46,413 bases of DNA. Origin: Collinsella sp. (GTDB lineage: Bacteria > Actinomycetota > Coriobacteriia > Coriobacteriales > Coriobacteriaceae). The position numbers and the translations under genes were made by a program. Numbering within the stretch: position 1 is the first letter of the stretch; every line of letters starts with the position of its first letter. The notes beneath the pieces were generated by a model. It searched no databases. It was given only the letters and a program-made list of their open reading frames with translations, and was not told the DNA's origin. The stretch covers positions 1-46,413 of the forward strand of contig JARIBW010000038.1 in the NCBI GenBank assembly GCA_029264355.1. Reading direction: 5' to 3'. This document shows positions 1 to 11,105 of this stretch, one piece after another.

Positions 1-2619
<2,619 letters not shown>

Positions 2620-2941
2620 CACCGGCCGGTGCGGGACGCCGTATCTAGACACTTGAATGTCTGGGTGTCGCATACGCGCGGCGGCCCTCGGCCGCCGGCG
2701 ATCGTCTTTTGCAACTTACTATATCTTGCAGATTGGAATATATCTCATATCTCAATATAGAAGAATCGATCAGATCGTTTATTGATCCGTCTCTGTCGCT
2801 ATGCGGCTCTCAAGGTACGCGGGGTGACCCCGGGGACCGGACACGCGAGGGGACGGTTTGGGCGGGGACACGGGCACACCTGCGCCGCAACGTTGTGAGA
2901 TATGTCTCTCGTTCGCTCTCAGAAAGCGGTATCGCTCCCTA
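2620..2941 (-). other. 16S-23S internal transcribed spacer without tRNA
   Basis: This 322-base spacer contains no cloverleaf, so the operon lacks the tRNA-Ile or tRNA-Ala genes often found here. It includes a copy of the element GTACCTTGAGAG (minus strand, 2809-2820) that also appears in the 16S leader (4688-4700), probably a boxA-type antitermination or processing site. A 22-base palindrome at 2615-2636 sits against the 23S 5' end and may form part of the processing stem. An AT-rich patch lies at 2711-2790. Confidence 0.85.
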
Positions 2942-4447
<1,506 letters not shown>

Positions 4448-5129
4448 ATATGATGGCCGGGCCGAGGCCCGGTCGCTATCATGCATGGCGCGGAAGTGCC
4501 CGTCCCGACCAGCATCTCGCTGGTTCGGATTCCATCGGTGCTACAGCGTGTTGTAAACTGGTTAAGGAAAAGTTGGACGGGTCCTGACCGAAGGTCAGGC
4601 CTTACACAACTGAACTTAAAAGTACATCACTGCTGACACCTTCTTAAATGGTGTCTCCACTTACTTCCGTCTCTTCGCGGTATCCGGTTCTCAAGGTACC
4701 CGCCGCGGGCTCCCGGCCTCGTCTTCGCTCGGCCACCCGCGCGGCAAGGAGATATATTGCCAGAGGACGGGGCCTTGTGTAGTGAGAATCAGCAGTTCAC
4801 ACTTCCTCCATAAATGGGACTTTCGGCCCCTCTTGTACAGGAAGGAACTTCAAGCGATCTTTCGCTCTATATAGATGACGACCATTCGGTTCTCGTACGT
4901 ATATTCAGCGGTCATCTGTGTGGAGTCTCATACCCTGTTACGGCCGGGCAATGCCGATGCTCGCGCTCCCCGCTCCGATCCATCGAAGCACCTCAGCGAT
5001 CCTCCAAGACATATAACAAGCTCGTTCGACCTGATTGACCAGCTCGCGCTGACCTGGAGACGAAAAGGGCTCGCAATAGACCGAGGTTCAGAACCCCGAA
5101 TCGATGCCGGGGCTGCACGTGCATATAAG
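4448..5129 (-). other. rRNA operon leader and promoter region, no gene
   Basis: About 680 bases between the rplT terminator and the 16S gene hold no credible coding region. Transcribed features on the minus strand include a GC-rich hairpin at 4458-4473, a hairpin at 4583-4599 (CCTGACC stem), a hairpin at 4635-4655 (GACACC/GGTGTC), and the boxA-like GGTACCTTGAGAA at 4688-4700 shared with the 16S-23S spacer. Several TATA-like patches occur (near 4752, 4868 and 5011), but none has a convincing -35 box at normal spacing, so I cannot place the promoter. Confidence 0.6.
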
Positions 5130-5165
5130 AAAACGGGACGCCCCTTTTAAGGGACATCCCGTTTT
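5130..5165 (-). terminator. Intrinsic terminator of the infC-rpmI-rplT operon
   Basis: A 15-base stem (arms 5130-5144 and 5151-5165, with G-U pairs) starts 9 bases after the rplT stop. The A/T ends give a U-rich tail on the minus-strand transcript. It separates ribosomal-protein transcription from the rRNA operon downstream. Confidence 0.85.
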
Positions 5166-5174
5166 GAAAGCACA

Positions 5175-5534
5175 TTAGGCCTCGAGAGCCTTCTTGGCGA
5201 TGGTGGCGAGCTCGTTGAAGGACTCGATGTCCTCATAAGCCATCTGAGCGAGAACCTTGCGGTCGAGCTCGATGCCGGCGAGCTTCAGGCCGTGCATGAA
5301 CTGGGAGTAGGAAATGTCGTTCATGCGAGCGGCGGCGTTGATACGGGTGATCCACAGGGAGCGGATCTCACGCTTCTTGTTGCGGCGATCGCGGTACTGG
5401 TACTGGAGGGAGTGCTGCACCTGCTCCTTGGCGTACTTATAGGAACGGGATGCCTGACCGTAATAACCCTTTGCACGGTTGAGGACGGTACGACGCTTCT
5501 TCTTGGCGTTCACAGCGCGCTTCACACGAGCCAT
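5175..5534 (-). CDS. rplT: 50S ribosomal protein L20
   Basis: L20 binds 23S rRNA early in large-subunit assembly and, in well-studied bacteria, also represses its own operon. The 119-residue product begins [18 protein letters not shown] and contains the family core around residues 20-60 ([19 protein letters not shown], then [16 protein letters not shown]), at the usual family length. AGGAG lies about 9 bases before the ATG. It is the last gene of infC-rpmI-rplT, 42 bases after rpmI, and is followed at once by a hairpin terminator. Confidence 0.98.
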   Translation of the reverse strand: MARVKRAVNAKKKRRTVLNRAKGYYGQASRSYKYAKEQVQHSLQYQYRDRRNKKREIRSLWITRINAAARMNDISYSQFMHGLKLAGIELDRKVLAQMAYEDIESFNELATIAKKALEA

Positions 5535-5576
5535 ATCTAATCAACTCCTAAATGAGATTACAGCGGTAAGTACGGA

Positions 5577-5774
5577 TTAACGGCCGGCGAGGCGGGCGTT
5601 GATGACCTTGGCGTCGGCGGCGGCCAACTCGGTCTCCTGACGGAAGCCGCGCTTGCGCTTGGTGGACTTCTTGGTCAGGATGTGGCTCTTGTAAGCCTTG
5701 GCACGCATGATCTTGCCGGTGCCGCTGCGGCGGAAACGCTTCTTGCTGCCGCTGTGGGTCTTCATCTTAGGCAT
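5577..5774 (-). CDS. rpmI: 50S ribosomal protein L35
   Basis: A 65-residue, very basic protein beginning [20 protein letters not shown], the standard L35 start, with the expected KRKRGFR segment in the second half. It is a structural component of the large ribosomal subunit. AAGGAG precedes the ATG by 6 bases. It lies 29 bases downstream of infC and 42 bases upstream of rplT, the common order for this operon. Confidence 0.98.
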   Translation of the reverse strand: MPKMKTHSGSKKRFRRSGTGKIMRAKAYKSHILTKKSTKRKRGFRQETELAAADAKVINARLAGR

Positions 5775-5803
5775 GGAAAACTCCTTCTGATACCTGTGGT
5801 TGA

Positions 5804-6361
5804 CTACTTATCGCTCGGCTCGGCGTCGCCCTCGTTGTCGAAGGCGCCCTTGATCGGGGCGAGCAGCATGAGCATGTTACGGCCTTCCAGCTTGGGCTGG
5901 GACTCGACCGTAGCGAACGGTTTGAGGTCCTCTGCGAGGCGCTCGAGCACGTTCAGACCCTGCTCCGGGTGGGCCATCTCGCGGCCGCGGAACATGATGG
6001 TGATCTTGACGCGCGCGCCCTTCTTGAGGAAGCGCAGGACGTGACCCTTCTTGGTCTCGTAATCCCCCACGTCGATCTTCGGCCGGAACTTCATTTCCTT
6101 GACCTCGACCTTGGACTGGTTCTTACGAGCCTGCTTGGCCTTCATGGCCTGCTGGTACTTGAACTTGCCGTAGTCCATGACCTTGCACACGGGAGGCTCG
6201 GCGTTGGGCGCGATCTCCACCAAGTCAAGGTTCTGGTCGTCGGCGATGCGCTGCGCATCACGAGTGTCGAACAAACCCAGCTGCGATCCATCGACGCCGA
6301 TGAGACGAACGCGCGGGGCGCGGATCTCATCGTTGATGCGGGTGTCATCAGACTTAGCTAT
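5804..6361 (-). CDS. infC: Translation initiation factor IF-3, probably starting at AUA
   Basis: IF-3 binds the 30S subunit, keeps subunits apart and checks start-codon fidelity. The 185-residue product has the N-domain signature [17 protein letters not shown] near its start and the C-domain segment [18 protein letters not shown]. An in-frame ATG exists at 6427, but the first 22 residues it adds would be translated through the attenuator hairpin and show no family match. The strong AAGGAGG (6369-6375) sits 7 bases before an ATA codon at 6361 and only 1 base before an ATT at 6367, so AUA is the best-spaced start. Rare start codons are a known self-control device of infC, because IF-3 itself rejects them. 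The start call is inference; the gene identity is certain. Confidence 0.93.
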   Translation of the reverse strand: MAKSDDTRINDEIRAPRVRLIGVDGSQLGLFDTRDAQRIADDQNLDLVEIAPNAEPPVCKVMDYGKFKYQQAMKAKQARKNQSKVEVKEMKFRPKIDVGDYETKKGHVLRFLKKGARVKITIMFRGREMAHPEQGLNVLERLAEDLKPFATVESQPKLEGRNMLMLLAPIKGAFDNEGDAEPSDK

Positions 6362-6389
6362 CTCAATACCTCCTTCTTGCAACTCGAAC

Positions 6390-6421
6390 AAAAAACCCGG
6401 CCACCTCAACGGTATCCGGGT
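6390..6421 (-). promoter_or_regulatory. Attenuator hairpin in the infC leader
   Basis: On the minus strand, ACCCGG pairs with CCGGGT (6416-6421 with 6395-6400, plus a 2-bp inner stem) and is followed directly by six T residues. This is an intrinsic terminator placed about 30 bases upstream of the infC start and after a structured leader, as expected for transcription attenuation. L20-responsive leaders upstream of infC-rpmI-rplT are known in other bacteria; that L20 is the ligand here is inference. Confidence 0.75.
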
Positions 6422-6647
6422 CTGCACATCTTAGGAGATACGCGCACTACGGTACGCGCATACATCTTGATTTGTACGACCAGACAGCTACCGGTAAGGC
6501 GCCGAAAGGTGGGGACCCGCAGGTCCCTCTTTCCTGCTGGAAAACCAGCGACTCGTGAATTTTACCATGAGACGAGATCGCTCCATGGTTTCATCACGAG
6601 AAAACCGTCCCCCTCGATCTTGCATCAAGAGGATACGGAAGCGCATA
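6422..6647 (-). promoter_or_regulatory. infC operon leader with candidate promoter
   Basis: The interval between tRNA-Leu and the attenuator has no gene. A TAAAAT sequence on the minus strand (6559-6564) is a plausible -10 box, although no good -35 is visible. Downstream of it are a GGACC/GGTCC hairpin (around 6516-6528) and other short complementary segments that could form the antiterminator of the attenuator at 6390-6421. The promoter assignment is weak. Confidence 0.35.
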
Positions 6648-6733
6648 TGGTGCCCGAGGTGAGAGTCGAACTCACACGCCCTCGCGGGCGGAGGATTTTG
6701 AGTCCCCTGCGTCTGCCATTCCGCCACTCGGGC
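6648..6733 (-). tRNA. tRNA-Leu(CAA)
   Basis: The minus strand folds into a type II tRNA. The acceptor is GCCCGAG (from 6733) pairing with CTCGGGC, followed by discriminator A and an encoded CCA (6650-6648). The anticodon loop is CTCAAAA between stems GGGGA and TCCTC, giving anticodon CAA, which reads UUG. A long variable arm of the CGCCC/GGGCG type and a T-arm with GTTCGACTC are present, as required for leucine tRNA. Confidence 0.96.
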
Positions 6734-6735
6734 AT

Positions 6736-6776
6736 AAAAATGCGCCGGACCATGTTACCACAGCCCGGCGCGCGCA
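6736..6776 (-). terminator. fba terminator
   Basis: Minus-strand TGCGC-g-CCGG pairs with CCGGCGCA and is followed by five T residues, 20 bases after the fba stop. The loop holds the putative -10 box of the tRNA-Leu promoter, so the two signals overlap. Confidence 0.75.
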
Positions 6777-6780
6777 TCAA
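6752..6780 (-). promoter_or_regulatory. Candidate tRNA-Leu promoter inside the fba terminator
   Basis: Minus strand TTGATG (6775-6780), a 17-base spacer and TAACAT (6752-6757) would start transcription about 12 bases before the tRNA. Spacing is ideal and each box is two mismatches from consensus. It overlaps the fba terminator stem. Confidence 0.45.
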
Positions 6781-6796
6781 AGCCGAAATGAATCAG

Positions 6797-7663
6797 TTAC
6801 GCCTTGTTGACGGAACCGAACTCCTCCATGAGCTCCTTGGCGCGGGCCACGATGGCCTCACGGCCGGGCTTGAGCACCTTGCGGGGGTCGAAGCCCTTGC
6901 CCTCGAGGTCCTTGCCGGACTCGATGTACTCACGGGTGGCCGCGGCGAAGACGAGCTGCAGGTCGGTGTTCACGTTGATCTTGGAAACGCCGAGGGAGAT
7001 GGCCTTCTGGATCTGGTCCACCGGGATACCGGTGCCGCCATGCAGAACGAGCGGCAGATCGCCCACGGCCTCCTTGATGGCAGCCAGGGCGTCGAAGGAC
7101 AGGCCGGCCCAATCCTCGGGGTACACGCCGTGGATGTTGCCGATGCCGCAGGCGAGGAAGTCCACGCCGAGCGCGGCGATCTGCTTGCACTGCTCGGGAT
7201 CGGCGATCTCGCCCTGACCCACGACGCCGTCCTCGACGCCGCCGATGCCGCCGACCTCGGCCTCGACGGAGATGCCCTTCTCATGGGCGATCTTCACGAT
7301 CTCGGCGGTGCGGTCGAGGTTGATCTGGAAGGTCTCCTCGTGGGAACCGTCGTACATGACGGAGGTGAAGCCGGCCTCGATGCACTCCAGGCAGTTCTCA
7401 TAGGTGCCGTGATCGAGGTGCAGGGCGACCGGGACGGTCACGCCGGTGGCCTCGACGGCGGCCTTCACCATGTCGGCGCAGACCTTGAAGCCGCCCATCC
7501 ACTTGGCGGCGCCGGCGGAGCACTGGATGATCAGCGGGGACTTGGCCTCCTCCGCAGCCTGGAGGACGGCAAGCGTCCACTCGAGGTTATTGGTGTTGAA
7601 CGCACCGAGGGCGTAGTGACCGGCCTCGGCGTCCTTCAACATCTGAGCTGCATTGACGAGCAT
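6797..7663 (-). CDS. fba: Class II fructose-1,6-bisphosphate aldolase
   Basis: Zinc-dependent cleavage of fructose 1,6-bisphosphate to dihydroxyacetone phosphate and glyceraldehyde 3-phosphate in glycolysis, and the reverse in gluconeogenesis. The 288-residue protein starts MLVNAAQMLKDAEAGHYALG, has the LDHG motif (Asp84 catalytic, His85 zinc ligand) and the later zinc/substrate segment LVLHGGTGIP near residue 208, and has full family length. An upstream in-frame ATG at 7708 was rejected because GGGAGG (7670-7675) lies 6 bases before the ATG at 7663 and the family begins there. It is a single gene with its own terminator. Confidence 0.97.
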   Translation of the reverse strand: MLVNAAQMLKDAEAGHYALGAFNTNNLEWTLAVLQAAEEAKSPLIIQCSAGAAKWMGGFKVCADMVKAAVEATGVTVPVALHLDHGTYENCLECIEAGFTSVMYDGSHEETFQINLDRTAEIVKIAHEKGISVEAEVGGIGGVEDGVVGQGEIADPEQCKQIAALGVDFLACGIGNIHGVYPEDWAGLSFDALAAIKEAVGDLPLVLHGGTGIPVDQIQKAISLGVSKINVNTDLQLVFAAATREYIESGKDLEGKGFDPRKVLKPGREAIVARAKELMEEFGSVNKA

Positions 7664-7777
7664 ATTGGACCTCCCATTGTCCATACTCTGAACGGTAAAC
7701 GGAACCATGGTACCACGCGAACGGGGTGCGGCGTGCTCAAACGGGGTGCAAACCCACCCGAACGACGGAGATGAGCG

Positions 7778-8485
7778 CTATCGGTAATGGCGCAAACCGC
7801 GTCGCATGAAGGGGTTGGTCTCGAGCTCGCGCGCCACGGTGGTCGTGTCGTTGTGACCGATGAGGCACAGGGTGTCCGCCGGCAAATATGCGCCGATCTT
7901 GCCGAGGGAGTCGATGACCTGCTTCTCCGATCCGCCCTCCAGGTCGGTTCGGCCGTGCGCGCCGGGGAACAGGGTATCGCCCACGAAGGCGACGTTGCCG
8001 GTGGCGGCTGCGCAGAAGAGCACGATACCGCCCGGAGTGTGCCCCGGAGTCGCCATGACTTGCAGCTCCACGTCGCCGAAAGCGATGACGTCGCCCTCGT
8101 TGAGCACACGGTCGGGCGCGGGCGGCAACTCGTGGTCGAAGCCCCACATCTCGCGCATGTCCTCGACGGCGCGCCCCATGATCGCCGCATCGGCCTCGGA
8201 GATGAGGAACGCTACGTCGCCGCCGAGTGCACGCCGCAGGCCGGCGACGCCGCCGATGTGGTCGGCGTGGCCGTGCGTGCAGATGATGGCCGCGACCCGC
8301 TTGCCGGGACAGCGCTCGGCGAACGCCTCGGCGAGCCGCTCCCCCTCCCAGGCGGGGTCGATGATCACGGCTTCGTCCCCGCTCACTGCGAAGTACGTGT
8401 TGGTCTGGATGGGCCCGTTCACCACGCAGTGGATGGCGAGCGAACCGTTTTTGGCGGTATTCAGCATCGTGTCCCCATCGGTCAT
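7778..8485 (-). CDS. Metallo-beta-lactamase-fold hydrolase, glyoxalase II-like
   Basis: The 235-residue protein carries the metal-binding signature THGHADHIGG (about residues 70-79), the later ligands TPGHTPGG and the Asp of GDTLFPGAHGRTD, and a final GHNDTTT. This set is typical of the small hydroxyacylglutathione hydrolase-like branch (YcbL type) of the family. It is probably a cytoplasmic thioester hydrolase; the true substrate is unknown. The start at 8485 is preferred over an upstream ATG at 8536 because similarity begins near MTDGDTML; the RBS (AGAGAG, 8-10 bases upstream) is weak. It lies downstream of rel on the same strand, separated by a long hairpin. Confidence 0.88.
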   Translation of the reverse strand: MTDGDTMLNTAKNGSLAIHCVVNGPIQTNTYFAVSGDEAVIIDPAWEGERLAEAFAERCPGKRVAAIICTHGHADHIGGVAGLRRALGGDVAFLISEADAAIMGRAVEDMREMWGFDHELPPAPDRVLNEGDVIAFGDVELQVMATPGHTPGGIVLFCAAATGNVAFVGDTLFPGAHGRTDLEGGSEKQVIDSLGKIGAYLPADTLCLIGHNDTTTVARELETNPFMRRGLRHYR

Positions 8486-8562
8486 CGCATATCTCTCTTT
8501 CAACTTTGGGAGCCCGCGCCGATCGTGCGGGATCACCCGGAATCACCTATGCGCCGCATCAA

Positions 8563-8619
8563 TTTGCCTATGGCTTTCTTCCGAATCGCAGCGGTGGACG
8601 GAAGAAAACCATAGGCAAA
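8563..8619. repeat. Long near-perfect inverted repeat (21-bp arms)
   Basis: Arms 8563-8583 and 8599-8619 match over 21 bases with one mismatch around a 15-base loop. It lies between the rel stop (8712) and the hydrolase start (8485), both on the minus strand. There is no T-run on either side, so it is not a standard intrinsic terminator. It could be a Rho-assisted stop, an mRNA-stability hairpin or a dispersed palindromic repeat. Confidence 0.8.
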
Positions 8620-8711
8620 GTCCGAGACGAGGGGCACATCGCCAGCATCGCCTCGCGGTCTCGCCCCTCTGCGCGAATGCCTCAATTTGCACCTGTCCCC
8701 AATTGAAGCGT

Positions 8712-11105
8712 TCAGCGGCGGCGCTTCATCGTCTTGCTGCCCTCCCCCGGCATGAGGCGGCGGGCGTCGTAGACGCTCTCGACGGCACCGATCGCGCCGA
8801 GGAGCGGGTCGAGGCGGCTCGCGTCGGAGATCTCGATGAGGAAGCGCAGGGTCGCGATTCCCTCGCGGTTGGTCGACGTGGCGGCGGAAAGGATATTGCC
8901 GCCGGCGTCGCCGATCGCGATGGTGACGTCCTTGAGCAGGCCCATGCGATCGACGCACTCGACGACGATCTCGACCTGGAAGAGGGCGTCAGCGCCGTTG
9001 TCCCAGCTCACACCGATCATCCGCTCGGGATGCTCCATGAGGCCCTTGACGTTGGGGCAGGTGGCGCGATGCACGGAAACGCCGCGACCGCGGGTGATGA
9101 ACCCCACGATGTCATCGCCCGTCACGGGATTGCAGCAATGCGCGAGGCGCACGAGCATGCTATCGCCCTCGGCCCCCTCGACGAGCACGCCGTTGTTGCC
9201 CTTGGAGCGCTTGCCCTTGGCGTTGCCGCCCGTACGCGGCGGCTGATGCACCACGCTCGCGATGGCCTCCGCCTTGGCATCGGCGGCGCTTTGGGGCCTG
9301 GGATCGAGGATCGCCTGGACCTTGTTTCCCACGGCGCGCGGCTGGACCTTGCCGGCTCCCACCGCCGCGAACAGGTCCTCGAGGGACCTGTAGTTCATGT
9401 CCGCTGCGACCGCGTTCAGCGCGCGCGTGGAGCGAGGGGTCGAGATGCCGTACCCGCGCTTGCGCAGATCGCGGGAGAGCATCTCGCGCCCCGCCGCGGC
9501 GTCCTCGTCCTTGGTGGCCGCCGCGAAATACCGGCGGATCTTGGACTTGGCGCTCGGCGTCTTGACGATGTTCAGCCAGTCGCGCGAGGGCTTGGCGTTC
9601 TTGTTGGTGAGGATCTCCACCCGGTCGCCCATCGCCAGCTCGTGGGTGAGCGGGGCCACGGCGCCGTTGATGATCGCGCCCACGCAATGGTTGCCCACCT
9701 CGGTATGGACCGCATAGGCGAAATCGAGCGGGGTGGAGCCCACGCGGAGATTGAGCACCTCGCCCTTGGGGGTGAAAACATAGATCTCCTGGTCGTACAG
9801 CTCGACCTTGAGGGAGTGCAGGAACTCCTTCGGATCGTCTATATCGTCGCTCGCGGCCCAATCGAGGCTGCGCTTGAAGGCGTTGATCTGGTCGTCCAGG
9901 CTCTGGGCCCCGACGTCTTTACGGGCGCTCGAACCACCGGAGCGCTTGTACAGCCAATGCGCGGCGATACCGTATTCGGCCTGCTCGTGCATCTCATACG
10001 TGCGAATCTGGATCTCGAGCGGACGGGCGGTGGGGCCGATGACCGTGGTGTGCAGGCTCTGATAGTTATTGGCCTTGGGCATGTTGATGTAGTCCTTGAA
10101 GCGCCCGGGAACGGGCGTCCACAGGGAGTGCGCGGCGCCGAGCGTGGAATAGCAATCGACGACGCTCTTGGTGATGACGCGAAGGGCGACCAGGTCGTAG
10201 ATCTCGGAAAACTCCTTGCCCTTGCGCCTCATCTTCTGATAGATGGACCAATAGTGCTTGGAGCGGCCCGTGATCTGATAGCCATCGATGCCGGCGCGCT
10301 TCAGCTCGTCGTCGAGCGCCTTGATGGTCTCGGCCAGGAAGCGCTCGCGGGCCTCGCGGCTCTCGCTCACCATGCGGGCGATGCGCTGATACGCCTCGGG
10401 CTCAAGGTAGAAGAAAGACAGGTCTTCGAGCTCCCACTTGATGGAGCTCATGCCCAGGCGATCGGCGAGCGGTGCGTAGACGTCCATGGTCTCGCGCGCC
10501 TTGAACAGGCGGCGGTCGACGGGAAGCGCCGCCAGGGTGCGCATGTTGTGCAGGCGGTCGGCGAGCTTGACGATGACCACGCGGATGTCGCGGCTCATGG
10601 CGAGGAACATCTTGCGGAGGTTGAGCGCCTGCTTGCCATCCATGGTGTCGACGTCGATGTTGGTGAGCTTGGTCACGCCGTCCACGAGGTCGGCGACGGT
10701 CGCGCCGAAGAAGGCCGTGACGTCCGCGAGAGAGGTGGTCGTATCCTCGACCGTGTCGTGCAGCAGCGCCGCGCAGACCACGTCACAGTCCATCTTGAGC
10801 TCGGACAAGATGATGGCGACCTCTACCGGATGGTTGATATAGGCCTCGCCGCTGCGGCGCTTCTGCGCGCAGTGCTTCTCGGCGGCGAAGCAGTACGCCT
10901 GCTCGACGAGGGCGCAATCCCGCTCCCCCATGTACTTGCGCACCAGTGAGGCCAGCCGGTCGTAGCTGTCCGCCTGGAACTCGATGGGCAGATCGTCCGC
11001 ATGCGCATAGTGCACCATCTCGGCGCTCGGGCGCAAAGATTCGGCGCCCGCTTTGTACTCCATGGACTTGTCCGGATGGGTCCCCGTGGCCGTCTGCTTA
11101 TCCAT
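8712..11105 (-). CDS. rel: Bifunctional (p)ppGpp synthetase/hydrolase (RSH)
   Basis: This 797-residue enzyme makes and degrades (p)ppGpp, the stringent-response alarmone. The N-terminal HD hydrolase domain is intact: INHPVEVA near residue 90, HDTVED at 116-121, and later LADRLHNMRTL. The synthetase domain has YDLVALRV (303-310) and RFKDYINMPK (335-344), the RxKD form typical of bifunctional enzymes. A TGS domain (about 460-520) and a C-terminal ACT domain (about 715-790) follow. The start at 11105 is chosen for the GGGGGG stretch about 9 bases upstream; it overlaps the stop of recJ (11098) by 8 bases, so the two are probably translationally coupled. Confidence 0.95.
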   Translation of the reverse strand: MDKQTATGTHPDKSMEYKAGAESLRPSAEMVHYAHADDLPIEFQADSYDRLASLVRKYMGERDCALVEQAYCFAAEKHCAQKRRSGEAYINHPVEVAIILSELKMDCDVVCAALLHDTVEDTTTSLADVTAFFGATVADLVDGVTKLTNIDVDTMDGKQALNLRKMFLAMSRDIRVVIVKLADRLHNMRTLAALPVDRRLFKARETMDVYAPLADRLGMSSIKWELEDLSFFYLEPEAYQRIARMVSESREARERFLAETIKALDDELKRAGIDGYQITGRSKHYWSIYQKMRRKGKEFSEIYDLVALRVITKSVVDCYSTLGAAHSLWTPVPGRFKDYINMPKANNYQSLHTTVIGPTARPLEIQIRTYEMHEQAEYGIAAHWLYKRSGGSSARKDVGAQSLDDQINAFKRSLDWAASDDIDDPKEFLHSLKVELYDQEIYVFTPKGEVLNLRVGSTPLDFAYAVHTEVGNHCVGAIINGAVAPLTHELAMGDRVEILTNKNAKPSRDWLNIVKTPSAKSKIRRYFAAATKDEDAAAGREMLSRDLRKRGYGISTPRSTRALNAVAADMNYRSLEDLFAAVGAGKVQPRAVGNKVQAILDPRPQSAADAKAEAIASVVHQPPRTGGNAKGKRSKGNNGVLVEGAEGDSMLVRLAHCCNPVTGDDIVGFITRGRGVSVHRATCPNVKGLMEHPERMIGVSWDNGADALFQVEIVVECVDRMGLLKDVTIAIGDAGGNILSAATSTNREGIATLRFLIEISDASRLDPLLGAIGAVESVYDARRLMPGEGSKTMKRRR

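Noticed and set aside
5011-5045. TTATAT-like sequence as the rRNA promoter
   Set aside because: No -35 box at 16-18 bases; several equal TATA-like patches exist in the leader.
4814-5150. Short plus-strand frames in the rRNA leader
   Set aside because: No RBS, no family match, overlapping frames, and opposite to rRNA transcription.
5969-7774. A 601-codon open frame on the plus strand
   Set aside because: It runs through infC, the tRNA-Leu gene and fba on the opposite strand, so it cannot be a real protein.
7860-10949. A 1029-codon open frame on the plus strand
   Set aside because: It is antisense to rel and the hydrolase gene, both with full sets of family motifs; its Ala/Arg/Asp-rich, repetitive translation is typical of GC-rich shadows.
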